A stretch of DNA of 64,000 bases. Origin: JAJRZL01 sp964557855 (GTDB lineage Bacteria; Zixibacteria; MSB-5A5; GN15; FEB-12). Numbering within the stretch: the stretch's first letter is position 1; each line of letters starts with the position of its first letter. Location: positions 1-64,000 of the forward strand of contig CAZLBP010000012.1 in NCBI GenBank assembly GCA_964557855.1, in the 5' to 3' direction. Positions 9,130-17,330 of this stretch are shown here, piece after piece. A model generated the notes under the pieces. The model did not search any database. It saw only the letters and a list, made by a program, of their open reading frames with translations, and was not told where the DNA came from. The position numbers and the translations under genes are program-made.

Positions 9130-9951
9130 TCAACTGTCAACCACCGCCGGTTTCGACGATATCACAAAGACCGATGACTCCGTCACCCTCAGCTCTCCGT
9201 TCCGTCCGGCCAGCGCCGTTTGAATCAGTTGCCGAGCTGTTCGACGAACTTCTTCTGTTTTAAGATGTGACAAGTAGTTCTCGTTCACAATGGCGTTGAC
9301 TCGATCGACGTATTCTGACGGGGTGATGGGTTCCTCGGTGGCCAGGGAGAACCGCCTGATGATCTCAAAGCCGACTTTTCCGACCAACTTCCCCAATTCG
9401 TGAACGGTATGCAGCTTGGCCCCCATCAACTCGAACGGTTTCCCCGGGGGGATCAGCTTGGGATTCTCTTTCGAGATCCGTTTCAGTGCCTCGCTGAATT
9501 CACGGTAACAAGTGTTTGACAGAGCTACCAGGCCAAAGCGCCCGCCCGGCCTGAGAACACGGTACACTTCCTTCAGAAAAGCCGGCCGATCCGGTACCCA
9601 GGGAAAGGCGTTGGACGAAACGACGATATCGAAAATACCGTCTTTGTAAGGGAGATCAAGGGCGTCACCCTTTTTGAATACGACATTCTTGCGGCCATGG
9701 GTCGCCGCGATCTTGCGGGCCAGACGCAGCATGCTCGGGGACAAATCGATGCCGTGCAGAAATCCGCCGGCCTCGAGTTGATGCGCTATCTGGACCGAAA
9801 GCTCTCCGGGTCCGCTGCCGATGTCCAGCACTTTTTCATGACCCCGCAATTCCAGTTCATGCACCAAGGTCAGAAACTGCGAAAATCGGCGCGGCGCCAC
9901 CTTGGACGAGTACTGCCGAGCCACCGGTTCGAAACTGTTAATCCTCAACAT
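9130..9951 (-). CDS. Class I SAM-dependent methyltransferase
   Basis: Rossmann-fold methyltransferase of 273 residues. Motif I is VLDIGSGPGELS and binds S-adenosylmethionine; an acidic residue follows in HGIDLSPSML; the post-motif region reads FDIVVSSNAFPWV, then the LRPGGRFGLVAL strand typical of the UbiE/Methyltransf_11 group. The ATG at 9951 is preferred over the one at 10005 because GAGGTG precedes it at good spacing. The acceptor substrate cannot be told from sequence: quinones, lipids and small metabolites are all precedented in this group. It lies alone between the barrel protein and the transsulfuration operon, on the same strand. Confidence 0.85.
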   Translation of the reverse strand: MLRINSFEPVARQYSSKVAPRRFSQFLTLVHELELRGHEKVLDIGSGPGELSVQIAHQLEAGGFLHGIDLSPSMLRLARKIAATHGRKNVVFKKGDALDLPYKDGIFDIVVSSNAFPWVPDRPAFLKEVYRVLRPGGRFGLVALSNTCYREFSEALKRISKENPKLIPPGKPFELMGAKLHTVHELGKLVGKVGFEIIRRFSLATEEPITPSEYVDRVNAIVNENYLSHLKTEEVRRTARQLIQTALAGRNGELRVTESSVFVISSKPAVVDS

Positions 9952-10095
9952 AACACACCTCAGAAAACTCGCACTACGTTGTGTTCCCGACTGTGACCGA
10001 CACATCGGAAATAAAAGAACTATGTCGGTCTGTTAACTCCTATTTATGATCAAAGCCGTTCGCGGCCGGAAGTAACTCCTGACGAGGAGAGCACG

Positions 10096-11268
10096 CTATT
10101 TCGTTTGTACCGTCTTGCGCAAAGTTTGAAACGCCCGCCGCAGATCGATAAGCAGGTCATCGATATGTTCCACCCCGACCGACAGCCGCACCAGACCGTC
10201 GTCGATGCCCCGCGCCTCACGGACTTCTTTGGGAATGGAAGCGTGTGTCATGGAGGCCGGATGGTTGATGAGAGATTCCACGCCTCCGAGGGACTCGGCC
10301 AGAACAAAAACTTCCGTAGCCATGACGAAGCCTTTCACGGCTTCGAAATCGGCCTTCAGCGAAAACGAAACCATTCCGCCCGGCATGGTCATCCCGTTGG
10401 GCACCGGCTGACCGTCCTGGCCAGGGAAGTAAATCCTGTCGACGAGATCGACCGTCTCGAGGTACTCCGTGATCTTGACGGCATTGATCGAATGCCGCTC
10501 CATACGAAGGTGGAGCGTTTTGATCCCGCGCAGAACCAGCCAGGACTCGAACGGTCCGAGCATAGCGCCAATGGCGTACTGATTGAAGCGGAGTCTCTCG
10601 GCCAGGTCCGCATCCTTAACCACCAGAGCCCCGGCAATCAGGTCACAATGGCCCCCGAGGTATTTCGAGGCGGAGTGCAACACGATATCGGCCCCGCAGT
10701 CCAGCGGCCGCTGAATGTACGGCGTGGCGAACGTGTTGTCTACCGCAACCAGAGTACCCCGGCTATGCGCTATCTCCGACACCTTGGCAATATCCACCAG
10801 GTGCATAAGCGGATTCGTAGGTGTTTCTATCCATATAAGGCGGGTATTCTCCGTCAGGGAGTTTCTGAAGTTGTCCGGGTGCCGACCGTCGATATAGGCA
10901 AACTCGATACCGAAGTTCCGGGCGCTTTGTTCGAACTGCCGCATGCTGCCGCCGTAAAGATCATCAACGGCTATCACCCGATCACCCGGCTTGAGGAGTT
11001 TGATTATAGCATCTAGTGCCGCCAGTCCGGACGAAAAGGCGTAGGCGTGCGTCCCGTTCTCGAGCTCAGCCAGCGTCTTCTCCAGGGCGAGTCGAGTCGG
11101 GTTAGACCAGCGGGCATAGACGTAACCCGACTCGTCTCCGGGGTATGCTACGCGATATGTCGAACTGGGGTAAATCGGGGTGGTAACGGAGTTCGTGCCG
11201 TCTTCCGGAACACGCCCTCCGTGAATCGCCCGCGTCTCGAATTTCTTCTGGTGATCTTTGTCAGCCAC
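10096..11268 (-). CDS. Cystathionine gamma-lyase / gamma-synthase family PLP enzyme
   Basis: Fold-type I PLP enzyme of the Cys/Met metabolism family, 390 residues, the usual length. The PLP lysine is Lys202 in SASKYLGGH; YGGSMRQF and the YARWSNPTR motif supply phosphate and active-site contacts. The family covers cystathionine gamma-synthase, gamma-lyase and beta-lyase, which sequence alone separates poorly. The gene follows a cystathionine beta-synthase-like gene by 13 bases on the same strand, which favours gamma-lyase: cystathionine to cysteine, 2-oxobutyrate and ammonia, completing reverse transsulfuration. Cytosolic. No ribosome site anomaly. Confidence 0.9.
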   Translation of the reverse strand: MADKDHQKKFETRAIHGGRVPEDGTNSVTTPIYPSSTYRVAYPGDESGYVYARWSNPTRLALEKTLAELENGTHAYAFSSGLAALDAIIKLLKPGDRVIAVDDLYGGSMRQFEQSARNFGIEFAYIDGRHPDNFRNSLTENTRLIWIETPTNPLMHLVDIAKVSEIAHSRGTLVAVDNTFATPYIQRPLDCGADIVLHSASKYLGGHCDLIAGALVVKDADLAERLRFNQYAIGAMLGPFESWLVLRGIKTLHLRMERHSINAVKITEYLETVDLVDRIYFPGQDGQPVPNGMTMPGGMVSFSLKADFEAVKGFVMATEVFVLAESLGGVESLINHPASMTHASIPKEVREARGIDDGLVRLSVGVEHIDDLLIDLRRAFQTLRKTVQTK

Positions 11269-11281
11269 GTATTTTCGTTCC

Positions 11282-12316
11282 TTACTTCAAAAAGCCTTTT
11301 TCCTGCATCCAGTCATCATTAAAAATCTTGCTGATATATTTGGACCCATGGTCAGGCAATATAACCACCATTATTTGCCCGGCTTTCACTTTCTTTGCGT
11401 GTTTGAGAGCAGCGTGGACGATCCCGCCGGATGACCCACCACCGAATATGCCCTCTTGGCGGGTCAGTTGGCGCGTCATCAGGAAACACTCCTTGTCACT
11501 CACCTGATAGATCTCATCGATGACTGAAAAATCCAGCGTGGGGCAGAGAAAATCATCGCCGATCCCTTCGACAAGATAGGGGTGAGGCTCGATCATTTTC
11601 TTGTCCTTGAAGTAGTTGTAGAACACGGAGCCTTCAGGGTCAACTGCCACCACTTCGATATTGGGGTTTTGTTCTTTCAAATACTTGGCTGTGCCGGACA
11701 CCGTCCCCCCGGTGCCGATACCTCCCACGAACACGTCTATCTTGCCGCCGGTTTGACGCCAGATCTCGGGGCCGGTCGTACGGTAATGAGCTTCGATATT
11801 GTCCAGGTTGGTATACTGCCCGATGAGATACGAATTCGGTGTCTCGCTCTGGATCCGCTTGGCCGTTTCATAATAACTGTCGGGCGAGTCGGGAGGCACT
11901 GCGGTCGGGCAAACGTGCACTTCGGCGCCAAACGCCTTCAGCGAATCAACTTTCTCTTTGGACATTTTGTCCGGTATGGTCAATATCGCCTTGTATCCGA
12001 AAGCAGCTGCGAACATCGCCACCGCCGCCCCTGTGTTACCCGAGGTCGCCTCGATAATCGTACCGCCCGACTTTAATTCCCCTTTGCGTTCAGCTTCCCG
12101 CAGTAAATAGACCGCCATGCGGTCCTTCACCGAACCGGTCGGATTGAGAAACTCCAGCTTCACCAGCACGGTCGCTTCAATGCCCAGTTCGTCCGGCAAG
12201 CTGCGTAATCTGACCAGCGGTGTGTTGCCTACTGTCTCCGTTATGTCGCCGGCGTAAAACCTGTCGTTGTTCTCTGTCGCCATTTCCCTGATTTGTTCTG
12301 TACCTTCAGTGTTCAT
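11282..12316 (-). CDS. Cystathionine beta-synthase-like PLP enzyme (no CBS domains)
   Basis: Fold-type II PLP enzyme, 344 residues. The PLP lysine is Lys64 in NPTGSVKDR; SGNTGAAVA and GTGGTVSG are the substrate and phosphate loops. The segment EGIGDDFLCPTLD and the later GIFGGGSSGG match the cystathionine beta-synthase branch better than O-acetylserine sulfhydrylase, so the likely reaction is serine plus homocysteine to cystathionine. The regulatory CBS-domain pair found in eukaryotic enzymes is absent. An alternative start at 12283 (MATENNDRF) has a comparable ribosome site. It is the first gene of the operon with the gene at 10096, driven by the promoter at 12506-12533. Confidence 0.88.
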   Translation of the reverse strand: MNTEGTEQIREMATENNDRFYAGDITETVGNTPLVRLRSLPDELGIEATVLVKLEFLNPTGSVKDRMAVYLLREAERKGELKSGGTIIEATSGNTGAAVAMFAAAFGYKAILTIPDKMSKEKVDSLKAFGAEVHVCPTAVPPDSPDSYYETAKRIQSETPNSYLIGQYTNLDNIEAHYRTTGPEIWRQTGGKIDVFVGGIGTGGTVSGTAKYLKEQNPNIEVVAVDPEGSVFYNYFKDKKMIEPHPYLVEGIGDDFLCPTLDFSVIDEIYQVSDKECFLMTRQLTRQEGIFGGGSSGGIVHAALKHAKKVKAGQIMVVILPDHGSKYISKIFNDDWMQEKGFLK

Positions 12317-12474
12317 AACCTATCTTTCGTTACTCCGATAATCAAGCATTAAAAAATCCACCTGACTCCCTTGTCAAGGTGGACCGATACCTGTAGACTC
12401 ATCTACACCCCGTCACGGGCCGGCACGGTCCATTCCCCTACAACAACAACAACCGGTATGTTCGAGTGAATTAA

Positions 12475-12509
12475 TCATGGTCTTATTTAATCCTTATTAA
12501 TGACCATAA
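12475..12509. promoter_or_regulatory. Candidate operator palindrome upstream of the transsulfuration operon
   Basis: ATCATGGTC and GACCATAAT form an inverted repeat (8 of 9 bases) separated by 19 bases. It overlaps the -10 hexamer of the minus-strand promoter and extends downstream of it, where a repressor would block transcription. The regulator is unknown. Confidence 0.5.
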
Positions 12510-12533
12510 TACCATATCCCGGATATTTGTCAA
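12506..12533 (-). promoter_or_regulatory. Sigma70-like promoter of the CBS/CGL operon
   Basis: On the minus strand TTGACA (12533-12528), a 16-base spacer and TATTAT (12511-12506). The leader to the start at 12316 is about 180 bases. Confidence 0.75.
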
Positions 12534-12660
12534 GAGGTTTTATGGTCCGATCACCGTGTTTTTAACAAGGATCAAAACTCTCCGCACCCCTTCTCGGGAC
12601 TTTTTTGTGTCGTGTCGGACAAGCGGTCGAGAACGACCGCGTTCCGTTGCGACATTTTTC
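12534..12660. other. Non-coding spacer between divergent promoters
   Basis: Part of the 480-base gap between the CBS gene and the secreted-protein genes. Apart from the two promoters and the palindrome listed separately I see nothing coding. A 78-codon frame at 12556-12792 spans the plus-strand promoter and has no ribosome site or recognisable product. Confidence 0.5.
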
Positions 12661-12689
12661 TTGACAAGTCAGCCCATTATGGTTATACT
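12661..12689 (+). promoter_or_regulatory. Sigma70 promoter of the first cohesin-like paralogue
   Basis: TTGACA (12661-12666), a 17-base spacer and TATACT (12684-12689), an almost consensus promoter. The predicted leader to the ATG at 12797 is about 100 bases. Confidence 0.85.
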
Positions 12690-12796
12690 CTTTACGATAC
12701 TTACGAAATTTAAAGAACTTGATTCTATACGAGCGTATCGCAAACTCGCTATCGTTTTAGACAGACCGAACAAGCAACTGGAGAAAGGGTAGAGGT

Positions 12797-14944
12797 ATGT
12801 CAGAACGATGCATTATCCCCCAATTAGCGCCAGGATTCATCTGCTTGCTCTGCAGCTGTGTGTTGCTCTTGGCCTCGCTGCCGAATCTCGTTGCAGCGCA
12901 GCAGGCGACTATAAGAATCGATACGCTTTATGACCAGGCGGTCGGACAAAACGTCGAAATCCCCATCTATCTGGAATCCATAACACCAGGAGCCGAGTTG
13001 CGGTCACTTCGCCTGCTGTTTGGAATCGACGGCGTTGATTTCAAGTATTTCCGGTTCAGCCAGGAATTCTATGATTGTATTTGGAATTCGATCGGATCCT
13101 GGGATTTCCCCAATACCGAATGCAGCAACGGCTTCTGCCCGCCCGCTCTGGTTACAATCAAGATCTTTAACTTCTCCGGTGGTTCTTGTTCCGTCGAGAC
13201 GCCTATCGAGATCGGGCGTTTTGTGGCTGAAGTTCAAGGCGAAGTGGGTCAGTTCTATCCCTTTCGGTTCTTCTGGGTCGACTGCGTGGAGAATGCGGTC
13301 GGCTTCGATGCCTTCGGCCTCGATACAGTCCATGTCTCCGACCGCGTTTTTGATTTCGATGGAATCGAAATCACGGCCGACCAGCCTCTTCCATCACATT
13401 TTGGTGCCCCGTCGAGCTGTCTCACCGGTGGCCCCGATACGACCCGTATCCGTGGCATCGACTTCATTAACGGCGGGATTGGTATATCTTACGTTGATAC
13501 AACCCACTTACCCCGCGCCGCCTTCGAAATTGAAAAAACACATCTAACTCTGTTCGGTATCGAAGAGCAAGTCAGTGTCAACTGCGTAACGCCGTTCGGC
13601 GAGACCGGTGAGCCACTGACCATCGGCAGTTTCGATTTTCTCCTACAATATGACACCGGCGCTGCGACCTTTCTGTCGGCAGCGCCCGGTCAAATGTGCC
13701 AAGACAGTGCCTGGGACTACTTCGTCTATCAGGGCAATCTCGACCTCGGTTTGATCCGGATCATGGGCGTGGCGGATACCACCGGAAGTGGTGAATCCGA
13801 GTATATGTCTCTGGTTGATGAAGTCGCTGAGTTTGCGGTATTGACACTTCAAACCACCAATCACGATAGCACCTACGAGTGTGTTTATAGTCCTATCAGA
13901 TGGATTTGGTATAATTGCAATAACAATGCCATCACCTCTGACGTAGCCGGGGATTCCCTCTTCCTGTCAAATCGTATATATTCATTTGACTGGTATGGTG
14001 GCTCAATCCACCAGGATGTCCCGTTTCCTACAACGTACGGAGCGCCAACCAGTTGTATCGTAAACCAACCCCCGGGATATGTCACAACGCGTGCAATCGA
14101 CTTCGTACATGGTGGGATGGACTTCATCTGTGCGGACTCAATCGACGCCCGCGGTGATATCAACCTCAACGGAGTGGCTCATGAAATCGCCGACTGGGTT
14201 CTGTTTACGAACTACTTCTTTTACGGGTTAAGTGTCTTTACCGTTAATCTCGATGAGCAGGTTCTGGCAACCGATGTGAATGCCGATGGAGAGACGTTGA
14301 CGTTCGACGATCTGATGTACCTCTACCGAGTGATTATCGGCGACGCGCTCCCGTATCCGACGCCGCCGGCAGTTTCCCAACCGGACACAGTGGTCCTTAG
14401 CCAGGATACAGTCGCGAAGACTATTACCGTGGAAGCCGCCGACGGTGTCAGTGCCCTCCTTCTCTATTTCGAAGGAGAGATCTCGACATCCTCAACCTTC
14501 CCGAACCACGACCTCGGCTACAGATTCGACAGTTCATTGACACGAATAATGATCTTTCCATCCTTTGGAAACTCGCCTGAGGATGCCCTGATTGCTACCG
14601 GCGAGTTGCTGGTCTACGAAGGTGACGGGCGGCTGACCGGTGCCCTGGCGTCATTCCGAGGCACTTCCGCAATAGAGGTGATCGTTGAAGGCGGCCCGCC
14701 GTCGCAATGCTGCACCGTGCGCGGCAATGTCGACGGAGCTACCGGTCCCGGCGGTCCGATCGACGTCAGCGATCTGACCCGACTCGTCACCTACCTCTTC
14801 GGCAGCGGAGCGGTACTGCCCTGCCCCGAAGAGGCCAATGTCGACGGTATCACGGGTGCCGGCGGTCCAATCGACGTGGTCGATCTGACATATCTGGTGG
14901 CGTACTTGTTTGGCCAGGGGCCGCCTCCTCCACCGTGTAATTGA
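12797..14944 (+). CDS. Secreted protein with two Cys-rich cohesin-like modules and dockerin-like tail
   Basis: 715 residues, not a family I can name. A signal peptide (about 1-35) is followed by two beta-rich modules (about 36-235 and 240-440). Each has a hydrophobic start similar to cohesin beta-sandwiches, a Cys near W-x-Y-F or equivalent, and a late F-W-V-D-C or W-Y-N-C motif. Next comes a dockerin/EF-hand-like pair (GDINLNG and DVNADG, about 450-515), another beta-domain (about 525-635), and the C-terminal duplicated tail (two NVDG ... DVxDLxxLV units, ending GPPPPPCN). It is the first of three tandem paralogues. Its modules are the most diverged of the three. Inferred role: extracellular structural or scaffold protein; no enzymatic motif seen. 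Confidence 0.8.
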   Translation: MSERCIIPQLAPGFICLLCSCVLLLASLPNLVAAQQATIRIDTLYDQAVGQNVEIPIYLESITPGAELRSLRLLFGIDGVDFKYFRFSQEFYDCIWNSIGSWDFPNTECSNGFCPPALVTIKIFNFSGGSCSVETPIEIGRFVAEVQGEVGQFYPFRFFWVDCVENAVGFDAFGLDTVHVSDRVFDFDGIEITADQPLPSHFGAPSSCLTGGPDTTRIRGIDFINGGIGISYVDTTHLPRAAFEIEKTHLTLFGIEEQVSVNCVTPFGETGEPLTIGSFDFLLQYDTGAATFLSAAPGQMCQDSAWDYFVYQGNLDLGLIRIMGVADTTGSGESEYMSLVDEVAEFAVLTLQTTNHDSTYECVYSPIRWIWYNCNNNAITSDVAGDSLFLSNRIYSFDWYGGSIHQDVPFPTTYGAPTSCIVNQPPGYVTTRAIDFVHGGMDFICADSIDARGDINLNGVAHEIADWVLFTNYFFYGLSVFTVNLDEQVLATDVNADGETLTFDDLMYLYRVIIGDALPYPTPPAVSQPDTVVLSQDTVAKTITVEAADGVSALLLYFEGEISTSSTFPNHDLGYRFDSSLTRIMIFPSFGNSPEDALIATGELLVYEGDGRLTGALASFRGTSAIEVIVEGGPPSQCCTVRGNVDGATGPGGPIDVSDLTRLVTYLFGSGAVLPCPEEANVDGITGAGGPIDVVDLTYLVAYLFGQGPPPPPCN

Positions 14945-14958
14945 AGAGTAAAAGCGAG

Positions 14959-14985
14959 GGTGAGGATGAGTTGTTCATCCTCACC
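14959..14985 (+). other. Intercistronic hairpin between paralogues
   Basis: Perfect 11-bp stem (GGTGAGGATGA/TCATCCTCACC) with loop GTTGT, 15 bases after the stop codon. There is no T run, so it may be an mRNA-stabilising or attenuating element rather than a full terminator. Confidence 0.6.
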
Positions 14986-15075
14986 TGAATGTCACATCAG
15001 TAACTTCAACGAGGCTGATTTAACCAAGCGCTACTGACCGAACGAAAGCCGAGAACCTGAGAACAAGGAGGATGT

Positions 15076-17301
15076 ATGTCCCGATGTAGCGCCACAACTA
15101 TCTGGAAAACCATGAACATTACTCAGAGGGTCCTGATGTTGGGCCTCCTGGTACTATGCATGCCCATGTCGCTCATGGGACAGAGCGGCGACATTACGGC
15201 TGTAAGAATTGAATACGTACCAGACGTATCCCTGAACCAGGAGGTCAGTCTCTCGGTGGACCTGGAACAGGTTGCCGCAGGCACGGTTATGAGCGGTTTT
15301 GACCTGCTGATGGCATTTGATCGATCGGGTCTGCATCTTCAGGATGTTCAACAGGGCCAATTGCTGACCGATTGCGAATGGGAGTACTTCACATACCGCG
15401 TCGGGGATGCCGCCGATTGCGGCGGTGAACCATGTACCGAGGGTGTGGTAAGAATCGTTGCCATCGCCGAGACCCTCAACGGTGAAATTCACCCATCCTG
15501 CTTCGCGGATACGGCGGGTCAACTGGCCCAGCTGACGTTTCTCACGACAAGTGACCCCAATGCGTTGAGTCACCTCTTCCCGGTCCGATTCTACTGGATG
15601 GATTGCGGTGATAATTCGTTTGCCGATCTTCTCGGTGACACACTGTACATATCTGATCAAGTCTTCGAATTCAATGGTCAGGAATACACTGATCCCGACT
15701 TCGGATTTCCGAGTTATTTCGGTGCTCAGGCGGAGTGTGATGATACGTTGGATCCGATCGCCACCAGAAGAGCAATAGACTTTCATCATGGCGGTGTCAT
15801 GATGTCCTCTACACCGGGACCAAGTGATGCGGATGCGGTGATCACAATAGACAAGCTATACAATGTGTGGTCGGGCCACTTGAACCCGTACGATGGCGCC
15901 GATTTCAACGTCGGCATCAATCTCCAATATGTCGAGCCGACGAGGGACTATGACGGTTTTGATTTCCTGATCCGGTTCGACCATTTGGCAATGTCGGTCA
16001 CAGGCGTTCAACCCGGTGAATTGCTCGATTCTTGTGGCTGGGAGTATTTTACCTATCGAGTAGGCTCAGTCGGCAATTGTGGCGGCTTACCGTGTCCCGA
16101 CAACATCGTACGAATAGTGTCCGTGGCAGATATTAATGATGGAGCCAACCATCCCTCCTGCCTCACTCCCAACCCCGGCCAACTGGCGAGAATCTCCTTC
16201 CATTTCCCGTATGACACCGGCCTTATGAATCAAACCTACCTGCTGGAGTGGCTGTGGTACGACTGCGGCGATAACGTTATGAGCAATCCCGTCGGCGATA
16301 CGATCTTCTTCTCTCGCGAAGTTTATGATGTCAACGGTTTTGCCATTACGGCCGATTCCGCCTTCCCGACCCAATACGGCGTCCCCGCCTCCTGTATCCC
16401 CGGTGGCCTTGACTCTGTATATCGAAAGATCGATTTTTTCACCGGCTCCGTACGCGTGCCGCCCGCTGAATTGGATATTAGGGGCGATGTAAACCTGAAC
16501 GGTATTGCATACGAAATCGCGGATTGGGTTTTGTTCAGTAATTACTTCTTCTTTGGATTAAGCGCCTTCACCGTCAACCAGGAAGCCCAAACTGCGGCCA
16601 CCGACGCCAACGCCAATGGTCTGACTCTGGAATTATCCGATCTCATGTATATATACCGCGTGGTAATCGGTGACGCTTATCCGTATCCGATGCCACCGCT
16701 CGCGCCGTTTGGGGATACGGTAGCCCTTATACAGGATACGCTGGCAAACACGATTTCCGTAGACTACGACGATAGCCTGAGCGCCCTGTATCTGGTCATT
16801 GAAGGAAACATAGAGCCTGTCGATGCTTTGCCTGATCATGACCTCTCCTGGTACTTCGACACCACGTACACCCGGATTCTGGTTTTCCCTGGCGTGAATC
16901 TTCAGCCGGATGAGGCCCTTCTGGACTCGGGTTTGGTTTTCACTTACACCGGTGACGGCCAACTGGGCCTGGCTACGGCCACCTATGACGGACTGTACGA
17001 CCTGCTGACGAAAACACTGGGCAGCGCGCCAACTTCCTGTTGCGAAAACAGAGGGAATGTCGACGGCGTAGTCGGAGTCGGCGGTCCCATAGATGTTGGA
17101 GACCTTTCCGCTCTGGTAGATTACCTTTTCGAAGGTGGTTCTTTGTCGGATTGTCCGGAGGAAGCCAATGTTGACGGAATCGCGGGAGTAGCCGGCCCGA
17201 TCGACGTGGGTGACCTGACCTGTCTGGTCGACTATCTGTTCAAAGCCGGTCCGCCGCCGCCGCCTTGTCTCTATCCGAGCATCGGTAGCAGTAGTGAATA
17301 A
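15076..17301 (+). CDS. Secreted protein with two Cys-rich cohesin-like modules and dockerin-like tail
   Basis: 741 residues, second of three tandem paralogues; AAGGAGG precedes the ATG. After a signal peptide (ending near MGQS) come two very similar modules (about 38-240 and 250-460). Each has the signature CxWEYFxYR, then CGGxPC, HPSC and DCGDN in that order, so probably disulfide-stapled. A GDVNLNG/DANANG dockerin-like pair follows (about 470-535), then a beta-domain (about 545-650) and the C-terminal duplicated dockerin-like tail with GPIDVGDLS and GPIDVGDLT, ending in a Pro-rich run. Role inferred as extracellular scaffold or adhesion; no catalytic motif. Could instead be a surface-layer or cell-adhesion protein. 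Confidence 0.8.
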   Translation: MSRCSATTIWKTMNITQRVLMLGLLVLCMPMSLMGQSGDITAVRIEYVPDVSLNQEVSLSVDLEQVAAGTVMSGFDLLMAFDRSGLHLQDVQQGQLLTDCEWEYFTYRVGDAADCGGEPCTEGVVRIVAIAETLNGEIHPSCFADTAGQLAQLTFLTTSDPNALSHLFPVRFYWMDCGDNSFADLLGDTLYISDQVFEFNGQEYTDPDFGFPSYFGAQAECDDTLDPIATRRAIDFHHGGVMMSSTPGPSDADAVITIDKLYNVWSGHLNPYDGADFNVGINLQYVEPTRDYDGFDFLIRFDHLAMSVTGVQPGELLDSCGWEYFTYRVGSVGNCGGLPCPDNIVRIVSVADINDGANHPSCLTPNPGQLARISFHFPYDTGLMNQTYLLEWLWYDCGDNVMSNPVGDTIFFSREVYDVNGFAITADSAFPTQYGVPASCIPGGLDSVYRKIDFFTGSVRVPPAELDIRGDVNLNGIAYEIADWVLFSNYFFFGLSAFTVNQEAQTAATDANANGLTLELSDLMYIYRVVIGDAYPYPMPPLAPFGDTVALIQDTLANTISVDYDDSLSALYLVIEGNIEPVDALPDHDLSWYFDTTYTRILVFPGVNLQPDEALLDSGLVFTYTGDGQLGLATATYDGLYDLLTKTLGSAPTSCCENRGNVDGVVGVGGPIDVGDLSALVDYLFEGGSLSDCPEEANVDGIAGVAGPIDVGDLTCLVDYLFKAGPPPPPCLYPSIGSSSE

Positions 17302-17330
17302 GATAACACGGTGAAGAGGAAGTGTGAATA

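Noticed and set aside
8943..9140. 65-codon minus-strand frame between the barrel and methyltransferase genes
   Set aside because: It overlaps the methyltransferase end, has no ribosome site, and its sequence shows no recognisable pattern.
12556..12792. 78-codon plus-strand frame upstream of the first cohesin-like gene
   Set aside because: It runs across the promoter of that gene, has no ribosome site and no coding character.
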